64,000 nt of DNA from a bacterium (GTDB lineage Bacteria; Orphanbacterota; Orphanbacteria; Orphanbacterales; Orphanbacteraceae): assembly GCA_025782575.1 (NCBI GenBank), contig JALGYY010000035.1, positions 466,670 to 530,669 of the forward strand, written 5' to 3'. The translations under genes and the position numbers were made by a program. The notes beneath the pieces were generated by a model, which was not told where the DNA came from, searched no databases, and worked only from the letters and a program-made list of their open reading frames with translations. Positions 27,680-37,734 of the stretch are shown here, in pieces (the stretch's first letter is position 1; each line of letters starts with the position of its first letter).

Positions 27680-28614
27680 GCCGGTGGCTCCTCTCCCACA
27701 ATCCGCACTTCTGTTTCTAAAGTGAATCCGAAGCGATCCTTCACACGCAACCGGATCTCATCGATCAGATTCAGGAAATCCGCCGCAGTCGCCCCACCTC
27801 GATTAATAAGAAAATTGCCATGGAGTTCGGAGACGGCCGCCCCACCGATCTGCAATCCTTTGAGCCCCGAACGATCGATCAAGAGGCCCGCCTGATGCTC
27901 CGGATCAGGATTCTTGAACATACATCCTGCACTCGCTTCGCGAAGGGGCTGCGTCCGGCGCCGGTAGGACGCATACCGGGTCAGTGTTTCCTCGATCTTC
28001 CCTCGTGAGGCAGTTGCAAGACGAAAGACTGCACTTGTGACGACCGATCCTATGGGGAGTTCGATCCACCGATAGTGGGCGCGAATCCGGTCGCGTGGGA
28101 TCGTCATCGCATGCCCTCCCTCGTCGAGGAGGGCGATCGATTCAAGGCGATCGGCGAAGCACTGCTTGTACGCACCCACGTTCGTCGCTACCCCTCCACC
28201 TACCGTTCCGGGCACCGTCGCCAGAAACTCGAATCCAGACAGTTCGGCGCTCCGTGCCGTCCGAAGGAGCGATGGAAAGGATTCTCCCGCTCGCGCCTCG
28301 ATCGTCCCCTTTCCGATCAGCCGGGAGCCTGCGAAATTACGTGCGAGCTTGATACAGACCCCACGAAAACCGCCGTCTCGAACGATGAGATCCGCCCCCC
28401 CTCCCAGCACGAAACGGGGGAGATCGGTCCTCGAGAGCAGCCGGAGAACGCCGCGAAGCTCCGGTTCAGTTTCTGGAAAGACCATGATGTCTGCCGCCCC
28501 CCCGACACGGAGTGTCGTATGAGCGGAGACCGGTTCATGAAGGGCGATTCGCCCTTGCACGATCTCGCCCAGTCGTTGCTCGATTTCTTTTCGCCTGACC
28601 GTCATCAGCATCAC
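27676..28614 (-). CDS. murB: UDP-N-acetylenolpyruvoylglucosamine reductase
   Basis: FAD enzyme that reduces enolpyruvyl-UDP-GlcNAc to UDP-MurNAc with NADPH. 312 residues. The FAD domain has NTTLRVGG-like HTTLRVGGAADIMVFP and VLGGGADLIVRDGG. SGFEFLATVPGTVGGGVATNVGAYKQC follows. The active-site Ser/Cys segment is REASAGCMFKNPD and the final Glu segment is FGFTLETEVRIVGE. This is the type II form without the extra loop. Coupled to murC by a GTGA overlap. Confidence 0.96.
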   Translation of the reverse strand: MMLMTVRRKEIEQRLGEIVQGRIALHEPVSAHTTLRVGGAADIMVFPETEPELRGVLRLLSRTDLPRFVLGGGADLIVRDGGFRGVCIKLARNFAGSRLIGKGTIEARAGESFPSLLRTARSAELSGFEFLATVPGTVGGGVATNVGAYKQCFADRLESIALLDEGGHAMTIPRDRIRAHYRWIELPIGSVVTSAVFRLATASRGKIEETLTRYASYRRRTQPLREASAGCMFKNPDPEHQAGLLIDRSGLKGLQIGGAAVSELHGNFLINRGGATAADFLNLIDEIRLRVKDRFGFTLETEVRIVGEEPPA

Positions 28615-30014
28615 CCGGGGTATCCGCCTCCCTTACCCTGTCTGGTTGTCAGTTCCAGAAAGATCTCCTCGCCCAGGCGCCATACATCACCTGCGCCGAG
28701 CGTCAGGAAGAGATCGCCCGGGAGAAGTTCATTTGTAATTGAATCCAGCGCTTCGCTCCGATCGGGAAACCAAGTCGCATCGAGCCCACCTGATTCCAGG
28801 ATTGCGTTTCGTAATAGACCTGAGTCAACTCCTTCGATCGGTTCTTCGCTCGCCGGATAAATATCGAGCAGATAAAGGCGATGTGCATCGTCGAACGATG
28901 AAGCGAACTCCTTCAGTAGAAATTTGGTTCGTGAGTACCGATGGGGCTGGAACAGCACCACAAGTCGGCGATTCGGGTAGGCCTCGCGGAGCGAGGCGAG
29001 TGTGGCGCGCACCTCCGTCGGATGGTGACCGTAGTCATCGAGAAAGATCTTGCCCCGATACTCTCCTTTGTATTCCATCCGTCGCTGAATGCCGCTGAAT
29101 GACTCAAGACCGGCGACAATGCGATCAAATGGGACTTCGAGTTCGATACCGACGGCCACTGCGGCGAGGGCGTTCAATACATTGTGACGGCCCGGCACCA
29201 GGAGCCGGATCATCCCGAGGTCCTCCCCGCCCGCCTGGACGCTGAAAGTAGTCTCCCGGCCGCTTTGCTTGATACCGAGGGCGCGAACATCGGCGGCGGA
29301 GTCGATACCGAAAGTCATTACACGCCGGGTAACCTGTGGGAGAAGACGACGGATCGACAGGTCATCCAGATTGACAACCGATACCCCGAAGAACGGCACG
29401 CGATTCATGAAAGTCAGGAACGCCTTTTCGATGGCATCGATGTTTTCGTAGAAGTCGAGATGCTCCCGGTCGATGTTCGTAACAACGGCGATCGTAGGAG
29501 TCAGCATCAGAAACGTGCCGTCGCTCTCATCCGCTTCGGCAACGAGGAGGTCCCCGGTGCCAAGCTGGGCGTTCGTACCGATCTGTTTCAGCCGCCCGCC
29601 GACCACGACCGTCGGATCGAGTCCGGCCTCGGCGAGGACAAGCGAGACCAGCCAGGTGGATGTCGTTTTTCCATGGGCACCCCCGATCGCGATCCCCCGT
29701 TTGACACGCATGAGCTCAGCCAGCATTTCGGCGCGCGGAATGATCGGCACCGATGCCGACCCGGCCAGACGCACCTCCGGATTGGAGCGATCGATCGCCG
29801 TCGAGACGACAACCACATCGGCCTCCTCCGAAAGTGTCGACCCGTGACCACGCACGATTACCGCGCCGAGTGTCTCGAGACGCTGTGTCACCTCGGTTGA
29901 ATCGAGATCGGACCCGGTCACTTCGAACCCCAGATTCAGCAGAATCTCGGCGATCCCGCTCATGCCCGTTCCGCCAATACCGATCAGATGAATTTTGCGA
30001 ACACGTCCGAACAT
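28611..30014 (-). CDS. murC: UDP-N-acetylmuramate-L-alanine ligase
   Basis: Adds L-Ala to UDP-MurNAc. 467 residues from MFGRVRKIHLIGIGGTGMSGIAEIL. The Rossmann-like first domain is followed by the ATP loop GAHGKTTSTW near residue 115, the metal-site segment VAEADESDGTF, NIDREHLDFY, and the C-terminal domain with DDYGHHPTEVRATL and FQPHRYSRT. The start at 30014 has GGTGGGTGAGAG upstream; the longer frame to 30185 overlaps murG and is not used. Four bases after the murG stop. Confidence 0.96.
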   Translation of the reverse strand: MFGRVRKIHLIGIGGTGMSGIAEILLNLGFEVTGSDLDSTEVTQRLETLGAVIVRGHGSTLSEEADVVVVSTAIDRSNPEVRLAGSASVPIIPRAEMLAELMRVKRGIAIGGAHGKTTSTWLVSLVLAEAGLDPTVVVGGRLKQIGTNAQLGTGDLLVAEADESDGTFLMLTPTIAVVTNIDREHLDFYENIDAIEKAFLTFMNRVPFFGVSVVNLDDLSIRRLLPQVTRRVMTFGIDSAADVRALGIKQSGRETTFSVQAGGEDLGMIRLLVPGRHNVLNALAAVAVGIELEVPFDRIVAGLESFSGIQRRMEYKGEYRGKIFLDDYGHHPTEVRATLASLREAYPNRRLVVLFQPHRYSRTKFLLKEFASSFDDAHRLYLLDIYPASEEPIEGVDSGLLRNAILESGGLDATWFPDRSEALDSITNELLPGDLFLTLGAGDVWRLGEEIFLELTTRQGKGGGYPG

Positions 30015-30018
30015 GCTC

Positions 30019-31176
30019 TCACCCACCTGACCGGTCGCTTCCCGCACGGGATGCAACGTCTTCACGATCTTCCCTTTCCCTTCCCCTCCGCATGACGGCG
30101 AGGATCGAATCCGCAATCGTCTCGGCTGCCTCCGGCCGGCCGAGTGCAGCCGACCGAAGTGCCATTTCGTTCCGTCTATTCTCATCGGTCAGAAGACCGT
30201 TGATCGCTTCGAAAAGCAGATTCGGATTGAGGTCCGACTCCTCGATATGAACCGCCGCCCCGCGCTTCGCCATGTGGGCGGCGTTCAGCGACTGGTGTCC
30301 ATCCGACGACCAGGGGAACGGGACCAGGATCGACGGAAGGCCGAGAGCCGTCAGCTCGGACAGGGTGGTCGCGCCGGCGCGGCAGACAACGAGGTCCGCC
30401 ACGCCGTACGCATCACCCATGTCGGCCAGAAACGGCACGGTTCGAACGAGAACATCCATCCGGCTGCAGGAATCCCGGATAGATTCGTAATCGGACGTCC
30501 CGGTTTGAAAGAGGAACTGCACCTCTTTCGATCGTTCCCAGCGCTCGATCATCTCCCGGATCAGCTTATTCAGCGACCGGGCCCCCTGGCTGCCGCCGAC
30601 GATGAGTACCGTCAGACGGTCGCGATCGAGTTCCCACCTGATAAGAGCCTGCTCGCGATCACCATGAAGAATCGACTCCCTGATCGGGTTTCCCGTGACC
30701 ACATAAGACTTACCGGAAGGAAGCCGGCTCCGCGCTTCGTCAAATGCGAGAAAGATGCGGCGAGCCAACCTGGCGTTCCACTTCGTCGCGATCCCCGGGA
30801 TCATATTCTGCTCGGCCACGAGCACAGGGATCCGAAGGATCGCCGCTGCCGCGGCAACGGGAGTGCTCGCATAACCTCCCATCGCGACAACCACTCGCGG
30901 CCGGCGCGATACGAGAAGTGCCAACGAGCGAATCACCGCAAACAGTACGCCGATTCCGAACGGAATGAGGGCGAGTGGATTCCGTCGCGGCATCCCCCGC
31001 ACAGGAACCGTCTCCCACCGCACGCCGCTTTCATCCAGGAATTTGCCTCCCCGTCCACCGCTTCCCAGAATGAACAGTGGTTCGAGTTCCGGAACGCGGT
31101 TCCGGAGCGCCTCGATCACGGCCACCGCCGGAAAGATATGCCCCCCCGTTCCCCCTCCTGCGAACACCACTCTCAT
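30019..31176 (-). CDS. murG: Lipid II synthase (UDP-GlcNAc transferase)
   Basis: Adds GlcNAc to lipid I at the inner face of the membrane. About 385 residues from MRVVFAGGGTGGHIFPAVAV, whose GGTGGH loop is diagnostic. Other signatures are VVAMGGYASTPVAAAA, LVAEQNMIPG, VVTGNPIR, LIVGGSQGARSLN and CRAGATTLSELTALGLPSI. The C-terminal 25 residues are rich in Arg, Glu and Asp and look disordered. The ATG overlaps the ftsW stop (ATGA). Confidence 0.96.
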   Translation of the reverse strand: MRVVFAGGGTGGHIFPAVAVIEALRNRVPELEPLFILGSGGRGGKFLDESGVRWETVPVRGMPRRNPLALIPFGIGVLFAVIRSLALLVSRRPRVVVAMGGYASTPVAAAAAILRIPVLVAEQNMIPGIATKWNARLARRIFLAFDEARSRLPSGKSYVVTGNPIRESILHGDREQALIRWELDRDRLTVLIVGGSQGARSLNKLIREMIERWERSKEVQFLFQTGTSDYESIRDSCSRMDVLVRTVPFLADMGDAYGVADLVVCRAGATTLSELTALGLPSILVPFPWSSDGHQSLNAAHMAKRGAAVHIEESDLNPNLLFEAINGLLTDENRRNEMALRSAALGRPEAAETIADSILAVMRRGREREDREDVASRAGSDRSGG

Positions 31177-32354
31177 TTTCTCCTCTTCTTCAGGCGCCCT
31201 ACCGCCTGCGCGGCAGTCGCATACGGGCGATCCATGGATTGACGGGAAATATTCAGCAATACACCCGAACCGAAGAGCGCGACCAGAAGGGACGATCCCC
31301 CATAGCTGACGAAGGGAAGCGGTACACCTGTGGTCGGTATCGCGTGAGTGACAACCGCGATATTCAACATGGCATAGAGAAATACCAACAACGTGATTCC
31401 CGCGGCCAGCAGCCGCCCCTCGGAATCCTGCGCCTTCATCGAGATTCTCATCCCTCGCCATCCGAATATCAGGAAGAGCGCCATTACGAAACCGGTCCCG
31501 AGAAATCCACCTTCCTCACCGATTACGCTGAAAACGAAGTCAGTATGGGAATCGGGCAGAAAATAGTATTTCTGTCGGGATTGTCCGATCCCGACACCGG
31601 TCACACCGCCCGATCCGAGAGCAATCAATGACTGCTCTACCTGATAGTTTTTCCCCAGTGGGTCAGGTTCATTATTGAAGAATGTCATGATTCGCTCGAT
31701 CTGATAGGGACTCGTCAGGAGCGAAACGGCCATGACGCCACCCAGGATCACACCGAGAAGAGCCATATGCCTGATCCGCACTCCTCCGAGAAACAGGAGG
31801 ATCGACGACAGGACGGCAAGGTGAATGACGCCGGACAGATTCTTCTCCAGTGCGACGAGTCCGACCATCAGCGCAAGAACAATGGCGCAGGGAATCACAC
31901 CTCGTTTCAGATTTCCTTGAAGTTTTGACTTACGAGACAGGAAATCAGTCAGATAGATCACCATGACAAGTTTCGCCACCTCACTCGGCTGGAACGATAG
32001 CGGCCCCAGCCGGATCCAGCGAATCGACCCTCTCACCGGGTCATTCCAGCCATCGACAAGCACCCAGACAAGGCTGACAATTGTTGCGAGAACCAGGACC
32101 CGGGCGAGCCGGATCAGGTGGTGATAGTCAAACAGGTAAGCAATGGAGAATGCCCCGAACGCAATCAGAACGCGAAGGGCGTGGCGCTCCAGGAAGAATG
32201 TAAAGTCCCCGGTACGATCAGAGGCACGGAAAGCGCTTGCACTGTACACAGTGACAATGCCGACAAGTACGAGAGTAAATACGGCCAGTCGGAGCAGTCC
32301 GTCCGGACCGTTCGTTTCGCCGGTAAATCGGCCTGCAGCTCGTGGGCTAGTCAT
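31173..32354 (-). CDS. ftsW: Peptidoglycan polymerase FtsW (SEDS family)
   Basis: SEDS glycosyltransferase of septal peptidoglycan. 393 residues with about ten membrane helices. Family marks are RWIRLGPLSFQPSEVAKLVMV, HTDFVFSVIGEEGGF and VSYGGSSLL near the C-terminus. The position between murD and murG favours FtsW over RodA. It overlaps the murD stop by 8 bases. The partner transpeptidase is the ftsI gene in the same operon. Confidence 0.94.
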   Translation of the reverse strand: MTSPRAAGRFTGETNGPDGLLRLAVFTLVLVGIVTVYSASAFRASDRTGDFTFFLERHALRVLIAFGAFSIAYLFDYHHLIRLARVLVLATIVSLVWVLVDGWNDPVRGSIRWIRLGPLSFQPSEVAKLVMVIYLTDFLSRKSKLQGNLKRGVIPCAIVLALMVGLVALEKNLSGVIHLAVLSSILLFLGGVRIRHMALLGVILGGVMAVSLLTSPYQIERIMTFFNNEPDPLGKNYQVEQSLIALGSGGVTGVGIGQSRQKYYFLPDSHTDFVFSVIGEEGGFLGTGFVMALFLIFGWRGMRISMKAQDSEGRLLAAGITLLVFLYAMLNIAVVTHAIPTTGVPLPFVSYGGSSLLVALFGSGVLLNISRQSMDRPYATAAQAVGRLKKRRK

Positions 32355-33720
32355 GTTTTTCTCTCTCTTCCAGCTCGCTTACGAACTGTTTGAACACTTG
32401 TCCCCGTTCTTCAAAATCGGCGAACATATCGAAGCTGGTACAGCCTGGCGAGAGAAGAACGGAGTCTCCTTTGCGCGCCAGGCGATAGGCGAGAAGAACA
32501 GCTTGCTCCATCGAGTTGGCGTAGTACCTCTCGGGGAAGTCAGAAAACACTTCCTCCATCAAACGTTTTGATTCCCCAATCAAGACCATCGCACGAACAT
32601 GGATCGCCACGAGATCGCGGAGTTTCTCGAACTGAGGCTTCTTCGGTCTCCCTCCGGCAATCCAAACCAGAGGTGAATCAAAACTTTGAAGCGCACAATA
32701 TACCGATTCAACATTGGTCGCTTTTGAGTCGTTGATAAAAGTGATGCCCCTGAAAAGTCTCACCTTTTCGAGACGGTGCTCAAGGCCGTGAAAGTCCTGA
32801 AGGGTAGAGCGGATCACGCTCCCAGGGACATCAAGGATCCGAGAAGCCGCCACGGCGGCAAGCGCATTCATACGATTGTGGGGGCCTGGAATGGTAATAT
32901 CCCTCTCGAGGCCGACCAGCTCTTCGCCGTGAATCCGGCTGTGAATCTCCCCGAAGCGGATCGTCACTCCGTCGAATCGGCCTCCCCCCTGCTGGCTGAT
33001 CCAGATCGGCCTCGACGAAATCTCGCTGCCGATTGTGCGACAGACCGGATCATCGTAGTTCAGAACCGCATAATCATCTTCGGTCTGATTTTCAAAAACG
33101 CGTGTTTTGAGCCGAATGTATTCCTTCATGCATCCATGCCTGTCCAGATGATCCTCAGTAACGTTCAATAGAATCGCCACGTGCGGGTGGAATCGGACGA
33201 TTGTCTCGAGCTGGAAACTGGACACTTCCACAATGATCAGATCGTAGTCGCGGAACGGGCCCACCGCATCGCTCAGAGGCCTGCCGATATTGCCGGCCAC
33301 CGCCACTTTTCGTCCTTCTTTACGGAACATCTCCCCGATCAACTCCGTGGTCGTAGACTTTCCGTTCGTGCCTGTAACCGCAATCAGCGGGCAAGCGCAG
33401 ACCCGGTATGCAAGTTCGATTTCCGAAATCGTCTCAATGCCCCGACCGGCCGCCTCCTGAAACAGAACATGGGATGGAGCGATTCCCGGACTCACAACGA
33501 GCGTGTCCACGCCATCAAGCAGTGAAGTGTCCGGTTGTCCGAAGTGAATGTGCGCCCCTTCCTCACGCCAACTCTCGATCGTCTTCGCCAGATCACCGGC
33601 AGGCTCGAAGTGATCGTATGCCGACGGTTCTCCCCCAAGGCGGAGTATGAGGTCGACAGCCGCCCGGCCGCTCAGTCCAAGACCGAGAACGAAAAAGTGA
33701 TTTGTCTTCCAGTTCGTCAT
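32347..33720 (-). CDS. murD: UDP-N-acetylmuramoylalanine-D-glutamate ligase
   Basis: Adds D-Glu to UDP-MurNAc-Ala. 457 residues. N-terminal uracil-binding Rossmann domain (FFVLGLGLSGRAAVDLIL), ATP loop VTGTNGKSTTTEL near residue 115, VSSFQLE, LNVTEDHLDRHG, and C-terminal NDSKATNVESV and LLSPGCTSFDMF. All Mur-ligase motifs are intact. Overlaps the mraY stop by 4 bases. Confidence 0.96.
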   Translation of the reverse strand: MTNWKTNHFFVLGLGLSGRAAVDLILRLGGEPSAYDHFEPAGDLAKTIESWREEGAHIHFGQPDTSLLDGVDTLVVSPGIAPSHVLFQEAAGRGIETISEIELAYRVCACPLIAVTGTNGKSTTTELIGEMFRKEGRKVAVAGNIGRPLSDAVGPFRDYDLIIVEVSSFQLETIVRFHPHVAILLNVTEDHLDRHGCMKEYIRLKTRVFENQTEDDYAVLNYDDPVCRTIGSEISSRPIWISQQGGGRFDGVTIRFGEIHSRIHGEELVGLERDITIPGPHNRMNALAAVAASRILDVPGSVIRSTLQDFHGLEHRLEKVRLFRGITFINDSKATNVESVYCALQSFDSPLVWIAGGRPKKPQFEKLRDLVAIHVRAMVLIGESKRLMEEVFSDFPERYYANSMEQAVLLAYRLARKGDSVLLSPGCTSFDMFADFEERGQVFKQFVSELEEREKHD

Positions 33721-34802
33721 CTCAGCTTCAACGTGCTTAAGGAGAGGAGCGCCAGAAGAATCCCGACGATCCAGAATCGAATGACCACTTTTTCTTCAGG
33801 CCAGTTCTTCAATTCGAAATGATGGTGGATCGGTGCCATCCGAAAGATCCGCTTGCCCCGTAGCCGATACGATGCCACCTGCAGGACGACCGATAGGACT
33901 TCGATGACGAATACTCCACCGACGAGCGCGAGCAGGAACTCCATCTTGATGAGGATCGCGACCGCACCAAGAATTCCGCCTAGAGCAAGAGAACCGGTGT
34001 CACCCATGAAGATTTCCGCGGGGTGTGTGTTGAACCACAAAAATCCGAGCGCGGCACCGACAAGGGCGGAAAGAAACACGGTCAACTCTCCCGCTCCCAG
34101 CAAGTGAGGAATATTGAGATAGGTACTGAACGTCGCATGGCCTGTCACATACGCCATCACGGCAAGCGCGGCACCTGAGAGCGCCACGAGGCCGATCGCC
34201 AGCCCGTCCAGACCGTCCGTCAGATTAACGGCATTCGAAAACGCGGTAAGGACGAAAACAATAAACGGTATGTAGAGAAATCGAAAATCGATTATCGTGT
34301 CCTTTAGAAACGGTACGGTTGTTTTCGTTGCCCATTCCGCCGCCGGCGGATTCATCATCAGTATCCAGCCGAGGAAGACTCCGAGAGCGATCTGGCCGGT
34401 CAGCTTGTAGCGCCCCACTAGTCCTTTCGGGTACTTCCGGACGACCTTCAGATAGTCATCAAGAAGCCCCAGACCACCCAGCCAGACCGTGCATCCGAGC
34501 ATGATCTGTACGTAGCGGCTTGTAAGATCCGCCCAGAGGAGAGTGGGAATAATGATGGCGAATAGGATAAGGAGACCTCCCATTGTGGGAGTTCCTCTTT
34601 TCTGGCGATGGGATTCGGGTGTCCATTCACTTCCGACTTCAGTCAGTTGAATCCGCGCAAGCCACCGAATCACTACCGGGCCGAAAGCGAAGCAGAGTAT
34701 CAATGCGGTTATGGCGGCATAGGCGCTTCGAAATGTGATGTACTTGAAGACATTCAATACCGAATATGTATCGCTCAGCGGGTAGAGGAGATGATAAAGC
34801 AC
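33717..34802 (-). CDS. mraY: Phospho-N-acetylmuramoyl-pentapeptide transferase
   Basis: Makes lipid I on undecaprenyl phosphate. 361 residues with ten membrane helices. The start is GTG at 34802, sharing a base with the murF stop (TAGTG), with GGGAGG 6 bases upstream; this gives the family length. Family marks are KRGTPTMGGLL, the Asp-rich LGLLDDYLKV, NAVNLTDGLDGLAIG, FMGDTGSLALGG and the HHHFE motif (APIHHHFELKN) near the C-terminus. Confidence 0.96.
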   Translation of the reverse strand: MLYHLLYPLSDTYSVLNVFKYITFRSAYAAITALILCFAFGPVVIRWLARIQLTEVGSEWTPESHRQKRGTPTMGGLLILFAIIIPTLLWADLTSRYVQIMLGCTVWLGGLGLLDDYLKVVRKYPKGLVGRYKLTGQIALGVFLGWILMMNPPAAEWATKTTVPFLKDTIIDFRFLYIPFIVFVLTAFSNAVNLTDGLDGLAIGLVALSGAALAVMAYVTGHATFSTYLNIPHLLGAGELTVFLSALVGAALGFLWFNTHPAEIFMGDTGSLALGGILGAVAILIKMEFLLALVGGVFVIEVLSVVLQVASYRLRGKRIFRMAPIHHHFELKNWPEEKVVIRFWIVGILLALLSLSTLKLR

Positions 34803-36226
34803 TACTTGCCTCCCGCTGTGGGTGCTTCTGTCAGTGAAGCGCGGATCGACTGTACAAATAGTTCCATGCACATGCCTCTTGATCCTTTGATGACCAGAAC
34901 ATCTTCCGGCTCGAGCCAGTGGGAGACCTCTTCGGAAAAAGCGAGACGCTTGCCCGTAGCCAGACTGATCCGTTCGGGATCGTATCCGGCGTCAATCGCA
35001 CCCTCGGCCACATGCTTCACAAGGTCGCCCCATAGGAAAACCCGACTGAGATTCTGCTCGGCAATCTCGGCGCCCACACGACGGTGTCCCTCAACCTCGT
35101 CCGCGCCGAGTTCGAGCATGTCGCCGAGGAAGAGGGCTCGCCGACGCCCCACCTCCCAGTTTTTTAAGAATTGAACGGCGCCGATCGCGGAAGCAGGATT
35201 CGCATTGTAAGTGTCGTCGACAATCCAGACCCCTCCTTCCTGGAGAGGTTGGAAACGCCCCGGTGGGGGCGAAAACCGATCAAGGCCCGCCGAAACCACC
35301 GCTTCGGACAGCCCTCTCTCTTCAGCCAGCGCAAGCGCGGCAAGCAGATTCCGCGACTGATGAACACCGTAGAGGGGAACTGCGTAGGCGCGGCCCCCGG
35401 TGAACATGACGCGGAGGCCTTCCCTTCTCCACGGTTCGATCGCCTCCGGCTGGTAATCGTTCGCAGACGAGAGTCCGAAGGTCCTGCAAATCAGATGGCG
35501 CCGACGAACTTCTTCAAGAAGGTGACGATCATCACCGTTTACGAGCAGGAGACGATCTCCCTGCAGGTGGCTTGCGATCTCCAGTTTTTCGCGGGCGATC
35601 TGCTCGATCGTACCGAGTCCCTCCCCATGAGCGGTATTGGCATTCGTTATGATCGCCGCGTGGGGACGGACCATTCGTCCAAGAGTCTTCATCTCGCCCG
35701 GCTCACTGATACCGAGTTCGAGAATGAGCCATTCATGGGAATCGTTCATCCGAAGCAGAGTAAGAGGGACCCCAAGAAGATTGTTAAGATTTCCAGGAGA
35801 TGCCAGACATGTCACTGCTTCCCTCGCGATGGCAGCGACCAGTTCTTTCGTCGTCGTCTTTCCGTTCGATCCCGTAATTATGACGACAAATGGGTCGAAT
35901 TGGTTCCGGTGATGTGTGGCAAGCGCTCGAAGCGCCTCTCCGGGATCCCTGGTGATGACAATCCGATCCCGGGGAACGGATTCATCAATTTTCTTTAAAC
36001 TCTCCCCGGCTACCACTGCGATCGACGCACCACGGTCAAACGCCTGAGTAAGGAATCGATGGCCGTCGGTGCGCTCGCCGGGAAGCGCGAAGAATATCGC
36101 GCCCGGCTCGAGTGTGCGTGTATCGATCGACGCGACCGGACCGCCTGCTATCTGCCCGGAAGAATCGGTTGCAGCCGGCGTGCCTCCGATGATCCCGGCG
36201 ATCTGCTCCAGTGTGTACCCGCTCAT
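34802..36226 (-). CDS. murF: UDP-N-acetylmuramoyl-tripeptide-D-alanyl-D-alanine ligase
   Basis: Adds D-Ala-D-Ala to the UDP-tripeptide. 474 residues. N-terminal domain with SIDTRTLEPGAIFFALPGERTDGHRF, ATP loop ITGSNGKTTTKEL near residue 120, LELGISEPGEM, NANTAHGEGLG, and C-terminal DDTYNANPASA and VLVIKGSRGMCME. No ddl gene (D-Ala-D-Ala ligase) is in the cluster. Overlaps murE by 4 bases. Confidence 0.96.
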   Translation of the reverse strand: MSGYTLEQIAGIIGGTPAATDSSGQIAGGPVASIDTRTLEPGAIFFALPGERTDGHRFLTQAFDRGASIAVVAGESLKKIDESVPRDRIVITRDPGEALRALATHHRNQFDPFVVIITGSNGKTTTKELVAAIAREAVTCLASPGNLNNLLGVPLTLLRMNDSHEWLILELGISEPGEMKTLGRMVRPHAAIITNANTAHGEGLGTIEQIAREKLEIASHLQGDRLLLVNGDDRHLLEEVRRRHLICRTFGLSSANDYQPEAIEPWRREGLRVMFTGGRAYAVPLYGVHQSRNLLAALALAEERGLSEAVVSAGLDRFSPPPGRFQPLQEGGVWIVDDTYNANPASAIGAVQFLKNWEVGRRRALFLGDMLELGADEVEGHRRVGAEIAEQNLSRVFLWGDLVKHVAEGAIDAGYDPERISLATGKRLAFSEEVSHWLEPEDVLVIKGSRGMCMELFVQSIRASLTEAPTAGGK

Positions 36227-37734
36227 CTCTCCCCATCCCCCAGGCGATCCAACACACCCTCCGCCACTTCACGATCGAGAAAAGGGATCTTCTCCTCCCC
36301 GACAATTTGAAAGCTCTCGTGACCTTTACCCGCGAGGATGACCGCGTCGCCGGGACGGGCCGCCCGAATCGCACGCTCGATCGCCATCGCTCTGTCACCA
36401 ATCACTTCGTAGTCACAGCCCGTCTCGTCCAGCCCTTTCACCGCGTCTGCACGAATCGATGCGGGATCCTCCGTCCTCGGATTGTCGTCTGTCAGAATCG
36501 CCAGATCCGATCCTCTGCCTACCACACGAGCCATTTCGGCTCGTTTCCCTTTGTCCCGATCTCCTCCGCAACCGAATAGCGTAATCACCCTTCCAGGCAC
36601 CACAGACCGGATCGACCGTAGAACATGTTCGAGGCCGTCGGGAGTATGGGCGAAATCGACGAACACGGTGAAGGATTGCCCCCTCTCAATTCGCTCCATC
36701 CTCCCCGGCACGGGGGGGAGATCAGCAAGCGCTGCCGCAATTTCGGGGAGCTCCAGTTCCAGCGTGAGAAGAAGACCGGTCGCGGCAAGGGCGTTCGAGC
36801 CGTTAAACGTACCGACCAGGGGGAGCGCGACTTCCGCTTCCTCCCCGGCATGTTCGAAATGAATATGCAAACCGGCCGCGTCGGACCGCATGAGCGTTCC
36901 CTGTAAATCAGCACCTTCTTCAAAGCCGAATGTCGTTCGTGGGAGCGGAGTTCGACACGCCAGATCCTTGCCGACTGAATCATCGATATTCAGGACCGCG
37001 TGCTTCAGATCCAAACCATCCGCATCGAGATTCTCCTGGAAGAACAATCGTTCCTTGACGGCACGGTAACTCTCCCAGTCTCCGTGATAGTCCAGATGAT
37101 CCCGGGCCACATTCGTCAGTGCGAGCGCATGAAGGGAAGATCCGGAGAGGCGCCTCCGATCGATTCCATGGGAGGATAGCTCGAGCCCGATCACGTCTAC
37201 TCCGTCATCGACCATGGATCGACAGATTCTCTGAATGGTATCCGCTCCCGGTGTCGTGTTATTTGCTTCCAGGGATTTTTCTTTCCATCGATAGGATATC
37301 GTGCCGATGATTCCACAAGAGCGGCCCAGTGATTCGAGTACCCAATCGACCATGTGATTGACCGTGGTCTTGCCGTTCGTGCCGGTTTCGGCAAGGACGG
37401 GAACTTCCCTGGTCGGGTGGCGGTGGACTTCCGCTGAAGCTATGCCGAGCGCCTTCATGGAATCCTCGACTCGAATGAGCGGGAGGCTCCCCACCCCTTT
37501 AACGGCATGTTCAACGATCGCGGCAGCGGCGCCCCGTTTCGCCGCATCACCAACGAATCGGTGGCCGTCTTCCCGTGTGCCGGACAGGGCAACGAACACG
37601 GTTCCGTTCACCACCTCCCTCGAGTCACACGTCACATCACCCACTCTTCCCTGCAGATCGCCTTTGACTTCGACCGGACGGACAGCCTCCGACAAGTCGC
37701 TCAAGGCGATTCCCTTTCGATCCTGCACCATCAT
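36223..37734 (-). CDS. murE: UDP-MurNAc-L-Ala-D-Glu ligase for the third residue
   Basis: Adds the diamino acid to the UDP-dipeptide. 503 residues. N-terminal domain (VGDVTCDSREVVNGTVFVALSG), ATP loop ETGTNGKTTVNHM in place of the usual VTGTNGKTT, LELSSHGI, NVARDHLDYHG, and C-terminal VDFAHTPDGLEHVL, DNPRTEDP and ILAGKGHESFQ. The DNPR(T/x)E motif at about residue 407 is the meso-diaminopimelate recognition motif (DNPR), so a DAP-type wall is likely. The Ala-to-Glu change before TGTNGKT is unusual but outside the Walker core. Confidence 0.95.
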   Translation of the reverse strand: MMVQDRKGIALSDLSEAVRPVEVKGDLQGRVGDVTCDSREVVNGTVFVALSGTREDGHRFVGDAAKRGAAAAIVEHAVKGVGSLPLIRVEDSMKALGIASAEVHRHPTREVPVLAETGTNGKTTVNHMVDWVLESLGRSCGIIGTISYRWKEKSLEANNTTPGADTIQRICRSMVDDGVDVIGLELSSHGIDRRRLSGSSLHALALTNVARDHLDYHGDWESYRAVKERLFFQENLDADGLDLKHAVLNIDDSVGKDLACRTPLPRTTFGFEEGADLQGTLMRSDAAGLHIHFEHAGEEAEVALPLVGTFNGSNALAATGLLLTLELELPEIAAALADLPPVPGRMERIERGQSFTVFVDFAHTPDGLEHVLRSIRSVVPGRVITLFGCGGDRDKGKRAEMARVVGRGSDLAILTDDNPRTEDPASIRADAVKGLDETGCDYEVIGDRAMAIERAIRAARPGDAVILAGKGHESFQIVGEEKIPFLDREVAEGVLDRLGDGER